A stretch of DNA of 64,000 bases from Streptomyces sp. NBC_01306 (GCF_026340465.1 NZ_JAPEPC010000001.1:6897501-6961500); one strand, 5' to 3'. Counted from the stretch's first letter, positions 7,386 through 15,545 are shown. Translations and numbers: made by a program. The notes: generated by a model not told the origin, from the sequence alone.

Positions 7386-8407
7386 TGGGTGAGGGTTCCC
7401 TCCGCGTCGCGATGCGTGACCACCCCCAAGGGATGGTCACCGAGGGCGACTTCCTCATCGAGAAGACCGCGCGCCCCACTCCCGGCCCCGGCCAGGCGCT
7501 CGTCCGGGTCCGCCACCTCTCTCTCGACCCGTACATGCGGCCGATGATGAACCCGGTCCGGTCCTACGTGGAGCCGCTCAAGCCCGGCCAGACCATGCCC
7601 GGAGCGACAGTCGGTGAGGTCGTCGAGAGCAATGAGGACGCGCTGCCCGTGGGTACCCACGTGGCCTGCATGCTCGGCTGGCAGGAATACGGCCTCGTCA
7701 CCAAGGAGAGTGCCCGGACAGTGGATCTGGGCGCGGCGGACCTCTCGCTGGCTCTGCACGTTCTCGGTATGACCGGCGCCACGGCGCACTACGGCCTGTT
7801 GTACCTGGGTGATCCCAAGCCCGGCGAGACCGTTGTCGTCACGGCGGCCTCGGGCGCGGTCGGCAGTGTCGTCGGCCAGCTCGCCAAGATCAAGGGATGC
7901 CGGGTCATCGGCGTCGCCGGCGGGCCGGAGAAGTGCCGGTACGTCAAGGAGGAACTCGGCTTCGACGAGTGCCTCGACCACCGCGCCGACGACTTCGAGC
8001 AGCGGTTCACGGAGCTCACCACCGACTGGGTCGACATCCTCTTCGAGAACGTCGGCGGTCGCATCCTCGACGCGATCCTGCCGCGGATGAACGACCACGG
8101 CCGAGTCGTGCTCTGCGGCAACATCAGCGACTACAACCGCGACGAGCCGTACGGCATCAAGGGGATCAGCCACCTGCTGCTCCACCGGGTCAACGTCTAC
8201 TCCTTCGTCATCGCGGACCACCGCGACTACTGGCCCCGGGCCATCGGCGAACTGGCCGGCTGGGTCAAGGAGGGGCGCATCCGGTTCCGCGAGGATGTCG
8301 CCAAGGGTGGCCTGGAGGACGCACCGGCGGCTTTCATCAGCATGCTCACCGGTCGCAACTTCGGCAAGCAGCTCGTGGAGGTCGCGCCTGCCTCCGCGGG
8401 GAATTGA
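7382..8407 (+). CDS. NADP-dependent MDR oxidoreductase, leukotriene B4 12-hydroxydehydrogenase/CurA-like
   Basis: A 341-residue medium-chain reductase. It has the PTGR/CurA features GQALVRVRHLSLDPYMRPMM, GATVGEVVESN, the LGMTGATAHYGLLYLGDPKPGETVVVTAASGAVGSVVGQLAKIKGCRVIG cofactor-domain block (positions about 7770-7917), and a late NVYSFVIADHRDYWP segment. Relatives reduce the C=C of enones or enoyl compounds with NADPH. GTG 7382 overlaps the previous stop (GTGA), and ATG 7385 is equally possible. It is the second and last gene before a strong terminator at 8436-8478. The island thus carries two different C=C reductase-type enzymes on opposite strands. Confidence 0.9.
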   Translation: MMGEGSLRVAMRDHPQGMVTEGDFLIEKTARPTPGPGQALVRVRHLSLDPYMRPMMNPVRSYVEPLKPGQTMPGATVGEVVESNEDALPVGTHVACMLGWQEYGLVTKESARTVDLGAADLSLALHVLGMTGATAHYGLLYLGDPKPGETVVVTAASGAVGSVVGQLAKIKGCRVIGVAGGPEKCRYVKEELGFDECLDHRADDFEQRFTELTTDWVDILFENVGGRILDAILPRMNDHGRVVLCGNISDYNRDEPYGIKGISHLLLHRVNVYSFVIADHRDYWPRAIGELAGWVKEGRIRFREDVAKGGLEDAPAAFISMLTGRNFGKQLVEVAPASAGN

Positions 8408-8435
8408 CCTGGCGCGGCTCGACCGGCGCAGAGGT

Positions 8436-8478
8436 CCGGCCCCCGGAGACCGTCCACCCGATGCTCTCCGGGGGCCGG
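8436..8478 (+). terminator. Stem-loop terminator between the reductase and thiolase operons
   Basis: CCGGCCCCCGGAGA (8436-8449) pairs perfectly over 14 bases with TCTCCGGGGGCCGG (8465-8478), with a 15-base loop. There is no T-run, as is common in Streptomyces. It separates the amidohydrolase-reductase transcript from the thiolase operon, which has its own operator at 8572. Confidence 0.7.
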
Positions 8479-8571
8479 GCTCAGCGGCCCACCCACGTCC
8501 ATACGGTCTTTTCCACCTCGCGGTCCGGGGCGGTCCGCTTGAGCGCCCCGCACGCTTGTGACTCAGTAGTT

Positions 8572-8589
8572 ATTAATGTAGACATTAAT
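8572..8589. promoter_or_regulatory. Palindromic operator candidate, copy 2 (thiolase operon)
   Basis: ATTAATGTAGACATTAAT has perfect 8-base arms around a central AG. It is strikingly AT-rich for this genome and ends 20 bases before the thiolase ATG. TTGTGA at 8556-8561 is a possible -35 box, and the palindrome covers the expected -10 region. It matches the palindrome at 6303-6320 at 13 of 18 positions. This suggests one repressor controls both promoters (inference). Confidence 0.6.
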
Positions 8590-8609
8590 TTATTCCGGAA
8601 GGAAATGTC

Positions 8610-9827
8610 ATGCCAGAGGCGGTCATCGTCTCCGCAGCCCGCTCGCCGATCGGGCGGGCGGTCAAGGGCTCGCTCAAGGACATCCGGCCCGACGACCTCG
8701 CCGTGCACATCGTGCGGGCGGCACTCCGGGCCGTACCCGATCTCGACCCGGCCGAACTCGGTGACCTGATCCTCGGCTGCGGACTGCCCGGCGGGGATTC
8801 CGGTCACAACATGGGCCGCGTCGTCGCCGTTCTGGCCGGGCTCGACCAGTTGCCCGGCACCACGGTGACGCGATACTGCGCATCCAGCGTCCAGTCCATC
8901 CGGATGGCGATGCACGCGATCCGGGCCGGCGAGGGCCACGCGTTCATCGCGGCGGGCGTCGAGAGCGTGAGCAGTTACGCACACGGCAACAGCGACAACC
9001 TCCCGGGCACGTACAACCCCGTGTTCGCGCCGGCCCAGGAGCGGACCCAGCGGTTCGCCGAGGGCGGTCTGACCTGGTCCGACCCCCGTGAGGCGGGGCT
9101 GCTGCCCGACGCCTACATGTCCATGGGGCAGACCGCCGAGAACGTCGCCCAGCTCAAGGGCGTCACCCGGGCCGACCAGGACGAGTTCGCCGTACGCAGC
9201 CAGAACCGGGCCGAGAAGGCCATCGCCGACGGGTTCTTCGCCCGCGAGATCACCCCGGTGACACTGCCGGACGGCACCGTCGTCGCAGCCGACGACGGCC
9301 CCCGGCCGGGTGTGACCTTCGAAGCGGTGTCCGCACTGCGGCCGGTCTTCCGTCCCGACGGCACCATCACCGCGGGCAACTGCTGCCCCCTCAACGACGG
9401 CGCGGCCGCTCTCGTCGTCATGAGTGACATCCGGGCCCGGGAACTCGGCCTCCGGCCGCTCGCCCGCATCGTATCGACAGGAGTGACAGGCCTGTCCCCG
9501 GAAGTCATGGGCCTCGGTCCCGTGACGGCCGTCCAACAGGCCCTGCATCTTGCACACATGACGGTGGCGGACATCGACCTCGTCGAGATCAACGAGGCGT
9601 TCGCGGCCCAGGTCATCGCGTCCTCGCGGGAGCTGGGCATCGACGAGGACCGCCTCAACGTCAAGGGCGGGGCCATCGCCCTGGGCCACCCCTTCGGCAT
9701 GACCGGGGCACGCATCACCACCACGCTCCTCAACGCACTGAGCACCGAGGACAAGCAGACCGGTCTCGTGTCCATGTGCGTCGGCGGCGGCCAGGGGATG
9801 GCCATGGTCATCGAGCGCCTCGCCTGA
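8610..9827 (+). CDS. Thiolase (acetyl-CoA acyltransferase)
   Basis: A 405-residue type-I thiolase that would cleave a 3-oxoacyl-CoA with CoA, or condense two acyl-CoAs. The nucleophile is Cys90 in TRYCASSVQSIRMAMHAI. The NEAFAAQ loop, the catalytic His in GGAIALGHPFGMTGAR and the second Cys in SMCVGGGQG are all present. The ATG at 8610 is preceded by GGAAGGA. It starts the long plus-strand operon that continues through SDR, HAD, SDR, kinase and the acyl-CoA dehydrogenases, so it probably performs the final chain-cleavage step. Degradative thiolase is more likely than biosynthetic given those neighbours. Confidence 0.93.
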   Translation: MPEAVIVSAARSPIGRAVKGSLKDIRPDDLAVHIVRAALRAVPDLDPAELGDLILGCGLPGGDSGHNMGRVVAVLAGLDQLPGTTVTRYCASSVQSIRMAMHAIRAGEGHAFIAAGVESVSSYAHGNSDNLPGTYNPVFAPAQERTQRFAEGGLTWSDPREAGLLPDAYMSMGQTAENVAQLKGVTRADQDEFAVRSQNRAEKAIADGFFAREITPVTLPDGTVVAADDGPRPGVTFEAVSALRPVFRPDGTITAGNCCPLNDGAAALVVMSDIRARELGLRPLARIVSTGVTGLSPEVMGLGPVTAVQQALHLAHMTVADIDLVEINEAFAAQVIASSRELGIDEDRLNVKGGAIALGHPFGMTGARITTTLLNALSTEDKQTGLVSMCVGGGQGMAMVIERLA

Positions 9828-9870
9828 ACGCTGTTCCGGGAAACCTGGATCCCCTGAGGAGGAGAGAGTC

Positions 9871-10629
9871 ATGAAGCCATTCGACGGCAAGGTGGCCCTG
9901 GTCAGCGGTGCCAGCCGCGGCATCGGGTACGCCATCGCGGAGCGGCTCGTCGCCGACGGCGCGCGGGTCGTCATCACCGCGCGCAAAGAAGCAGCACTGA
10001 AGGAAGCCGCCGACGCGCTCGGTACGCCGGACCAGGTCCGGTTCGTGGCCGGGAGTGCCGAGCAGCCGGAGAGCCGGCAAGCGGCCGTCGCCGCGGCCGT
10101 CTCCGCATTCGGCTCCATCGACCTGCTGGTCAACAACACCGGAATCAACCCGGTGTACGGCCCGCTGATCGACATCGACCCGGTGGCGGCCCGCAAGATC
10201 TTCGAGGTCAACTGCCTTGCGGCGCTGGACTGGATCCGGCTGGCCCGCCAGGCCGGGATGGGCGGGCGCGGGCCGGGAGCCGTGGTCAACGTGTCCTCCA
10301 TCGCCGGGCTCCGGCCGTCCACCGGAATCGGCTTCTACGGGGCCACCAAGGCGATGCTCTCCTTCATCACGTCCCAGCTGGCGGTCGAACTCGCGCCCGG
10401 TATCAGGGTGAACGCCGTCGCGCCCGCGGTCGTCAAGACCCGGTTCGCCACCGCGCTCTACGAGGGCCGCGAAGAGGCCGTGGCCAAGGGGTACCCGATG
10501 GGGCGTCTCGGTGAACCCGGGGACATCGCAGGCGCGGTGGCCTTCCTCCTCTCCGAGGACGCCGCGTGGACGACGGGGCAGACCCTCGTGGTCGACGGCG
10601 GACACCTCTTCGTCGGCGAGGGGGAGTGA
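9871..10629 (+). CDS. Short-chain dehydrogenase/reductase
   Basis: A 252-residue classical SDR. The cofactor motif is VSGASRGIGYAIAERL (TGxxxGxG variant, with Ser for Thr), then NNTGINPVYGPLID, the catalytic Ser in VNVSSIAGL and YGATK with the catalytic Tyr/Lys. The dinucleotide-loop residues VITARKEAAL suggest NADP(H) but do not prove it. GAGGAGAG precedes the ATG. The stop overlaps the HAD start (TGATG). A likely role is hydroxyacyl-CoA or alcohol oxidation in the same pathway as thiolase and the acyl-CoA dehydrogenases; the substrate is unknown. Confidence 0.9.
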   Translation: MKPFDGKVALVSGASRGIGYAIAERLVADGARVVITARKEAALKEAADALGTPDQVRFVAGSAEQPESRQAAVAAAVSAFGSIDLLVNNTGINPVYGPLIDIDPVAARKIFEVNCLAALDWIRLARQAGMGGRGPGAVVNVSSIAGLRPSTGIGFYGATKAMLSFITSQLAVELAPGIRVNAVAPAVVKTRFATALYEGREEAVAKGYPMGRLGEPGDIAGAVAFLLSEDAAWTTGQTLVVDGGHLFVGEGE

Positions 10630-11318
10630 TGGGCGGCGCAGGTCCCGTCGAGGCCGTCGCGTTCGACTACGGCGGGGTGCTCACCACTCCGGTGGCAGAC
10701 TCGCTCGCGCAGTGGCGTGCCACCTCCCGTATCGACCCGCAGTGCTTCACCGACTGCCTGCGTACCTGGCTCGGCCGGGAGGCCGAACCGGACTCCCCGG
10801 TACACGAGTTGGAGACCGGAAAGCTCGACGCGGCGGGGTTCGAGCAGGCGCTCGCGGCCCGGCTGCGGCGCACCGACGGAAGCCGCCCCGAGCCCGCGGG
10901 CATGCTCGCGGACATGTTCGCCGGGCTCCACCCCGATCAGGAGATGTGGGACCTGACCGACGAGTTGCGGGCCCGCGGTGTCAGGGTCGCCATCCTCTCC
11001 AACAGCTGGGCGAACACCTACCCGGACCGGCTCTACGACGGAAGGTTCGATCCGGTCGTCATCTCCGGGCAGGTCGGGCTGCGTAAACCCGCCGCGGACA
11101 TCTACCGGCTGCTGTGCACGCGCCTCGGCCTGCCGCCCGAGCGGGTCGCGTTCGTCGATGACGCCCGGCCCAACGTCGAGGGCGCCCGCCGCGCCGGCTT
11201 GCACGGCCTTCTCCACCGCGACGCCGCCACCACCCGGGACGCGCTGCTGTCCGTCATCGAGTCCGGCGCACCCGTCGGACCGACCACGTCCCACCCGAGC
11301 AAGGAGCCCCGAGCATGA
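10629..11318 (+). CDS. HAD-superfamily hydrolase, ACAD10/epoxide-hydrolase N-domain type
   Basis: A 229-residue HAD protein. Motif I is VAFDYGGVLT with nucleophile Asp13; the usual second Asp (position 15) is Gly, as in YihX-type phosphatases. Motif II is AILSNSW, motif III the Lys of VGLRKPAADIY, and motif IV FVDDARPNVEGAR. A helical cap lies between motifs I and II. ATG 10629 overlaps the SDR stop, and the next SDR starts inside its last codons (ATGA). It is one gene away from an APH kinase and the acyl-CoA dehydrogenases; vertebrate ACAD10 joins HAD, APH and ACAD domains in one chain. It may remove or proofread a phosphate made by the kinase (inference). Confidence 0.88.
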   Translation: MGGAGPVEAVAFDYGGVLTTPVADSLAQWRATSRIDPQCFTDCLRTWLGREAEPDSPVHELETGKLDAAGFEQALAARLRRTDGSRPEPAGMLADMFAGLHPDQEMWDLTDELRARGVRVAILSNSWANTYPDRLYDGRFDPVVISGQVGLRKPAADIYRLLCTRLGLPPERVAFVDDARPNVEGARRAGLHGLLHRDAATTRDALLSVIESGAPVGPTTSHPSKEPRA

Positions 11319-12070
11319 ACTCCCCACGCGTCGCCATCGTCACCGGTGCCGCCCGCGGCATCGGCGCCGCGGTTGCCGAGCGGCTGGCCACGGACGGATT
11401 CGCCGTCGCTGTCGCCGACCTGGACCAGCGGGCCTGTGCCGAGGTCGTCGCCCGTATCAAGTCCGCCGGCGGCCATGCCCTGGCCGTTCAGATCGACGTC
11501 TCCGACGAGGACTCCGCGGCGCGCGGGACAGCGCTCGTCGCCGAGCGGCTCGGCCCGCCGACGGTCCTCGTCAACAACGCGGGCGTGCTCCGCGACAACC
11601 TCCTCTTCCGGATGACGAACGCCGAGTGGTCGACCGTCATGGACGTCCACCTCCGCGGCTCCTTCCTCATGTCCCGTGCCGCCCAGGCGCACATGACCAA
11701 GGCGGGCTTCGGACGGATCGTCAACCTGTCGAGCACGTCCGCCCTCGGCAACCGTGGCCAGGCCAACTACGCGGCCGCCAAAGCGGGCCTCCAGGGCTTC
11801 ACGAAAACGCTCGCCATCGAGCTGGGCAAGTTCGGCATCACGACGAACGCCATCGCGCCGGGGTTCATCGCCACGGACATGACCCGGGCGACCGCCGAGC
11901 GGATGGGCGTCTCCTTCGACGAACTGGTCGAGCACGGAGCCAAGGAGATCCCGGCCGGCCGGGTGGGAACACCGGCCGACATCGCCGCCGTCGCCTCCTT
12001 CCTCGCCCGCGCGGACGCGGGGTTCGTCAACGGGCAGGTCATCTATGTCGCCGGCGGACCGAAGGGCTGA
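11315..12070 (+). CDS. Short-chain dehydrogenase/reductase, FabG-like
   Basis: A 251-residue classical SDR close to 3-oxoacyl reductases. It shows VTGAARGIGAAVAERLA, NNAGVLRDNLLFRM (typical of FabG), VNLSSTSALGNRGQANYAAAKAG with the Ser/Tyr/Lys set, and the C-terminal FVNGQVIYVAGG. Asp39 after the second strand (VADLDQ) favours NAD(H), which fits an oxidative 3- or 4-hydroxyacyl-CoA dehydrogenase role. It overlaps the HAD gene by 4 bases and sits between it and the kinase. In the levulinate pathway an SDR handles the 4-oxo/4-hydroxy pair, so a similar role is possible here (inference). Confidence 0.9.
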   Translation: MNSPRVAIVTGAARGIGAAVAERLATDGFAVAVADLDQRACAEVVARIKSAGGHALAVQIDVSDEDSAARGTALVAERLGPPTVLVNNAGVLRDNLLFRMTNAEWSTVMDVHLRGSFLMSRAAQAHMTKAGFGRIVNLSSTSALGNRGQANYAAAKAGLQGFTKTLAIELGKFGITTNAIAPGFIATDMTRATAERMGVSFDELVEHGAKEIPAGRVGTPADIAAVASFLARADAGFVNGQVIYVAGGPKG

Positions 12071-12075
12071 GAGCC

Positions 12076-12174
12076 ATGCGCACTTTCGATATCACCGTCG
12101 CATCCGGGGGCGGCTACCGCCCCGTCCGCCCTGTCCGTGCCGTCCGGGCCCTCCTCGTCCTTGCGGTGCTGTGA
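12076..12174 (+). CDS. Possible 32-residue ORF coupled to the kinase gene
   Basis: ATG 12076 opens MRTFDITVAS... and ends in TGA 12172-12174, which overlaps the kinase ATG (TGATG). The C-terminal half is a Val/Arg-rich then Leu-rich run. It fills an otherwise unexplained 103-base gap in a tightly packed operon. It could be a translated coupling peptide, a decayed gene fragment or chance. No family is recognised. Confidence 0.3.
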   Translation: MRTFDITVASGGGYRPVRPVRAVRALLVLAVL

Positions 12175-13202
12175 TGGCCGACGAACGCAACCTGCCCGGC
12201 CTCGACCTCGATGTCGTCGGCACGTTCCTCCGTACCCATGTCGACCCGCAGCTCGGTGAGTGCACCGGCCGGATCATCACCGGCGGCAATTCGAACATGA
12301 CCTACCTCGTCGGCAACGGCCACCGGCGGTGGATCGTCCGGCGGCCACCGCTCGGTCATGTCCTGGAAACCGCCCACGACATGGGCCGTGAGGCTCGCGT
12401 CATGAGCGCGCTCGCCACGACAGCTGTCCCCGTGCCGCAGGTCCTCGCTGTGTGCGGCGACCCGGCACTGATCGGCGCGCCCTTCTACGTCATGGAGTAC
12501 GTCCCGGGGACCGCCTACCGGGACGAGAAGGAACTGCGCGCGCTGGGCGCCGACCGCACCCGGGAGATCGCCCACGAGATGATCGACGTGCTCGCCGGCC
12601 TCCACGCGGTCGACCCGGAGGCCGTCGGCCTCGGCGGCCTCGGCCGCCCCGAGGGCTTCCTCGGCCGGCAGCTGTCCCGGTGGACCCGGCAGCTCGAAGC
12701 GTCCCGCTCCCGCGAGCTGACCGGGGCCGAGGAACTGCGAACGGCCCTCGCGGCCCGGGTGCCCACCGAGTCGGCCGCCCGGATCGTGCACGGCGACTTC
12801 CGGCTGGACAACCTGCTCGTCGACGAGTTGGGGGTGCGGGCCGTCATCGACTGGGAGATGGCGACGACCGGCGACCCCCTCACCGATCTCGCGCTTCTCG
12901 TCGTCTACGGGCGGGTCGCCGGGATCCCCGGTGGCGAGGCCATCACGACGATCTCCCGCGCCCCCGGCTTCCCGTCCGCGCCCCAGCTCGTGGAGTGGTA
13001 CGTCGCGCGCAGCGGTCCGCTGCCCCCGGCGGGTCTCGGGTTCTACCTGGGCCTGGCGGCGTTCAAGCTCGCCGTCATCCTCGAAGGCATTCACCTCCGG
13101 CACTCCCGGAAGCAGACCGTCGGGGCCGGATTCGACACGGTCGGCACCCTCGTGGAGCCCCTCTTCGGCGAAGGCATCGCCCTCCTCAGGGAATGGAGCT
13201 GA
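12174..13202 (+). CDS. APH-family phosphotransferase (ACAD10/11 and LvaA-like kinase)
   Basis: A 342-residue aminoglycoside-phosphotransferase-fold kinase. The N-lobe has GGNSNMTYLVGNGHRRWIVRRPP, the catalytic loop is HGDFRLDNLL (HGDxxxxN) and the metal motif is VIDWEMATTGDPLTDLA. The RPP...LGHVLETAHDMGREARVM stretch is characteristic of the branch that includes the APH domain of ACAD10/ACAD11 and LvaA, which phosphorylate 4-hydroxyacyl-CoAs rather than drugs (family knowledge). Genes for an acyl-CoA dehydrogenase pair follow, and HAD and SDR genes precede. Antibiotic resistance is therefore an unlikely role. ATG 12174 overlaps the stop of a 32-residue ORF. Confidence 0.88.
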   Translation: MADERNLPGLDLDVVGTFLRTHVDPQLGECTGRIITGGNSNMTYLVGNGHRRWIVRRPPLGHVLETAHDMGREARVMSALATTAVPVPQVLAVCGDPALIGAPFYVMEYVPGTAYRDEKELRALGADRTREIAHEMIDVLAGLHAVDPEAVGLGGLGRPEGFLGRQLSRWTRQLEASRSRELTGAEELRTALAARVPTESAARIVHGDFRLDNLLVDELGVRAVIDWEMATTGDPLTDLALLVVYGRVAGIPGGEAITTISRAPGFPSAPQLVEWYVARSGPLPPAGLGFYLGLAAFKLAVILEGIHLRHSRKQTVGAGFDTVGTLVEPLFGEGIALLREWS

Positions 13203-13206
13203 GGTC

Positions 13207-14388
13207 ATGAACGAGAACACGATGCGTGGACGCGTCACCGAACTGCTGCGCGCATACCCGCCCGCCACCACCGACCCGGCCGTTTTCCACCGCGCCCGGT
13301 TCGACGCCGGGCTCGCCTGGGTGCACTTCCCCGAGGGCCTCGGCGGACTCGGCATCTCCCGCGGCCTCCAGGACGTCGTCGACACCGAACTCCGGTCGGG
13401 CGGAGCCCCCTTGAACCCGGCCGGCCACATCGGAATCGGCCTCGGTATGGCGGCGCCCACGATCCTCGCGTTCGGAACCGCGGAGCAGCAGCTGCGCTAC
13501 CTGCGGCCGCTCTGGCTCGGCGATGAGGTCTGGTGCCAGCTGTTCTCCGAGCCCGGTGCCGGGTCCGACCTCGCCGCTGTGGCGACACGTGCCGTGCGTG
13601 ACGACGGGGGCGGCTGGGTCGTCAACGGGCAGAAGGTGTGGACCTCCAGCGCCCACGTCGCACGCTTCGCCATCCTGCTGGCCCGCACCGATCCGGACGT
13701 GCCCAAGCACCGCGGTCTTTCGTACTTCGTCCTCGACATGTCCGCCCCAGGCGTCGAGGTCCGGCCGCTCCGCCAGATCACCGGGGAGGCCGAGTTCAAC
13801 GAGGTCTTCCTCACCGACGTACGCGTCCCCGACACGGCCCGGCTCGGTGAGGTCGGTGACGGCTGGAAGGTCGCCAACGCGACACTGAGCAGCGAACGGG
13901 TCGCCATCGGCGGCGACCAGGCGGACCGCGAGTCGGGGATGATCTCCAAGGTCGCGCAGCTGTGGCGCGAGCACCCCGGGGTCCGCAGTGCTGCCGTGCA
14001 CGACCGCGTCATGGAGCGCTGGGTCGCCGCCGAGGTGTTCCGGCTCACGGGCGCCCGGCTCCGGCAGCGGCTCGCGACGGGGGCGCCCGGATTCGAGGGC
14101 GCCGCCATGAAGGTGATGTTCGCCGACCTGGCCCAGAGCATCAGCCTCCTCGAACTCGAACTCGACCCCGACGGCGCACTCCAGTACGACGACTGGGCGC
14201 TCGTCAGGCCGGCCTCCGTCGACTTCCTGAGCCGGGGACCGGGCTACCGCTACCTGCGCGCGAAGGGCAACTCGATCGAGGGCGGAACGTCCGAGGTCCT
14301 CCGCAACATCGTCGCCGAACGTGTGCTCGGCCTCCCGGGCGAGCCCCGGGTGGACAAGGACGTCCCCTGGAAGAAGGTCCCCCGATGA
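13207..14388 (+). CDS. Acyl-CoA dehydrogenase, subunit carrying the substrate/FAD N-half and catalytic C-terminus
   Basis: A 393-residue ACAD-fold protein. It has the intact FAD-contact block QLFSEPGAGSDLA and the WVVNGQKVWTSSAHVARFAILLARTD strand region, and ends with SIEGGTSEVLRNIVAERVLGLP. The motif RxQFG, which contributes to FAD binding in homomeric ACADs, is missing: the equivalent stretch reads ERVAIGGDQADRESG. The adjacent ACAD has RRQFG but lacks SEPGAGSD. This complementarity is the hallmark of alpha2beta2 ACADs of actinobacterial steroid and side-chain catabolism (FadE26/27-like). ATG 13207 follows a GAGG a few bases after the kinase gene. Confidence 0.92.
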   Translation: MNENTMRGRVTELLRAYPPATTDPAVFHRARFDAGLAWVHFPEGLGGLGISRGLQDVVDTELRSGGAPLNPAGHIGIGLGMAAPTILAFGTAEQQLRYLRPLWLGDEVWCQLFSEPGAGSDLAAVATRAVRDDGGGWVVNGQKVWTSSAHVARFAILLARTDPDVPKHRGLSYFVLDMSAPGVEVRPLRQITGEAEFNEVFLTDVRVPDTARLGEVGDGWKVANATLSSERVAIGGDQADRESGMISKVAQLWREHPGVRSAAVHDRVMERWVAAEVFRLTGARLRQRLATGAPGFEGAAMKVMFADLAQSISLLELELDPDGALQYDDWALVRPASVDFLSRGPGYRYLRAKGNSIEGGTSEVLRNIVAERVLGLPGEPRVDKDVPWKKVPR

Positions 14389-15545
14389 CGCTCCCCGTTT
14401 ACTCAGGCCCGGTCCGGCTCTCGCTCGTCGAGTCCGAGGACGAGGAGTCGGTACGGACCGTCGTGCGCAAACTGCTCGCCGACCGGTGCGCGTCCGAGGA
14501 TGTCGCGGCCGTCTACGACGGCGCCCAAGGCCTGCACGGCGCGCTGTGGCGGACCCTGGCCGCCGACCTGGGACTCGCCGGGCTCCTCGTACCGGAGGAG
14601 GCAGGGGGAGCCGGGGCAGGTCCGCGCGAGACCGGGACCGTGCTGGAGGAACTCGGCTCGGCCGTCGCCCCGGTCCCCTTCCTCACCAGTGCCGTCATCG
14701 CCACGAGCACCCTGGTGCGGCTGATGTCCGAGCAGTCCGCGGACCGGAGCGCGGTACGCGACACGCTGGTGGCAGCGGCATCCGGGGAACTCGTCCTCAC
14801 GCTCGCGGTCCCCTGGTCCGCGGCCCCGGACAGCCCGGCGTACACCGTCCGGGAGAAGCCGGACGGTCTGCACGGTGACGTCACACCGGTGGCCGGTGCG
14901 GACGCCGGCACCTTCCTCGTCCCGGCGCTGGGCACGGACGGTCCGGGGCTCTGGCTCGTCGACCGCGCAGAGGTCCGGGCCACCCCCGTGACAGCCCTCG
15001 ACATGACCCGTCCGCTGGCCACCCTCAGGCTTGACGGTGCCCGCGCCCGCCCGGTGGCGCGGGGGCGGGCCGCGGAGGACGCCGTACGCGCCGGTCTGCT
15101 CACGGGCGCCGGGCTGCTCGCTTCGGAGCAGGTCGGCCTCGCGCACTGGTGCCTCACCGAGACCGTCTCCTACCTGACGGAACGCCGCCAGTTCGGGCGA
15201 GTCGTCGGTGGCTTCCAGGCGATCAAGCACCGTATGGCGGATCTGCACATCGCCGTTGAGAGCGCCCGCGCCGCGGCCCGTTACGCCGCGGCCGCGCTGG
15301 CCGACGACCCCGGCGACGCGCCGGTGGCGGTGGCCGTGGCCGCGTCGGTGTGCAGCGAGGTGGCGGTCCGTGCCGCCGAGGAGTGCGTTCAGCTCCACGG
15401 CGGGATCGGCATGACCTGGGAGCACCCCGCACATCTGCGGCTGAAGCGCGCCGTCGCGGACCAGGTCGCGCTCGGCACACCCGTCCGCCACCGGGCCCGT
15501 CTCGGCGGCATCGTCGGAATCGTCCCGGACAAGGAGTGCCGCTGA
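14385..15545 (+). CDS. Acyl-CoA dehydrogenase, partner subunit
   Basis: A 386-residue ACAD-fold protein that overlaps the first ACAD gene (ATGA). The N-terminal helical domain shows LAADLGLAGLLVPEEAGGAGAG. The middle beta-domain lacks the SEPGAGSD flavin motif. The C-terminal domain carries ERRQFGRVVGGFQAIKHRMADL and LHGGIGMTWEHPAHLRLKRA, as in FadE-type beta subunits, and lacks the terminal GGTSE region of its partner. Together the two chains supply one complete set of FAD and active-site motifs, so they are probably one heterotetrameric enzyme. It is the last catabolic gene before PntAB. Confidence 0.9.
   Translation: MTLPVYSGPVRLSLVESEDEESVRTVVRKLLADRCASEDVAAVYDGAQGLHGALWRTLAADLGLAGLLVPEEAGGAGAGPRETGTVLEELGSAVAPVPFLTSAVIATSTLVRLMSEQSADRSAVRDTLVAAASGELVLTLAVPWSAAPDSPAYTVREKPDGLHGDVTPVAGADAGTFLVPALGTDGPGLWLVDRAEVRATPVTALDMTRPLATLRLDGARARPVARGRAAEDAVRAGLLTGAGLLASEQVGLAHWCLTETVSYLTERRQFGRVVGGFQAIKHRMADLHIAVESARAAARYAAAALADDPGDAPVAVAVAASVCSEVAVRAAEECVQLHGGIGMTWEHPAHLRLKRAVADQVALGTPVRHRARLGGIVGIVPDKECR

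Noticed and set aside
12174..13202. Aminoglycoside resistance kinase
   Set aside because: The fold is right, but the neighbours are beta-oxidation genes and the N-lobe resembles ACAD10/LvaA-type kinases, so a drug-resistance call is not supported.
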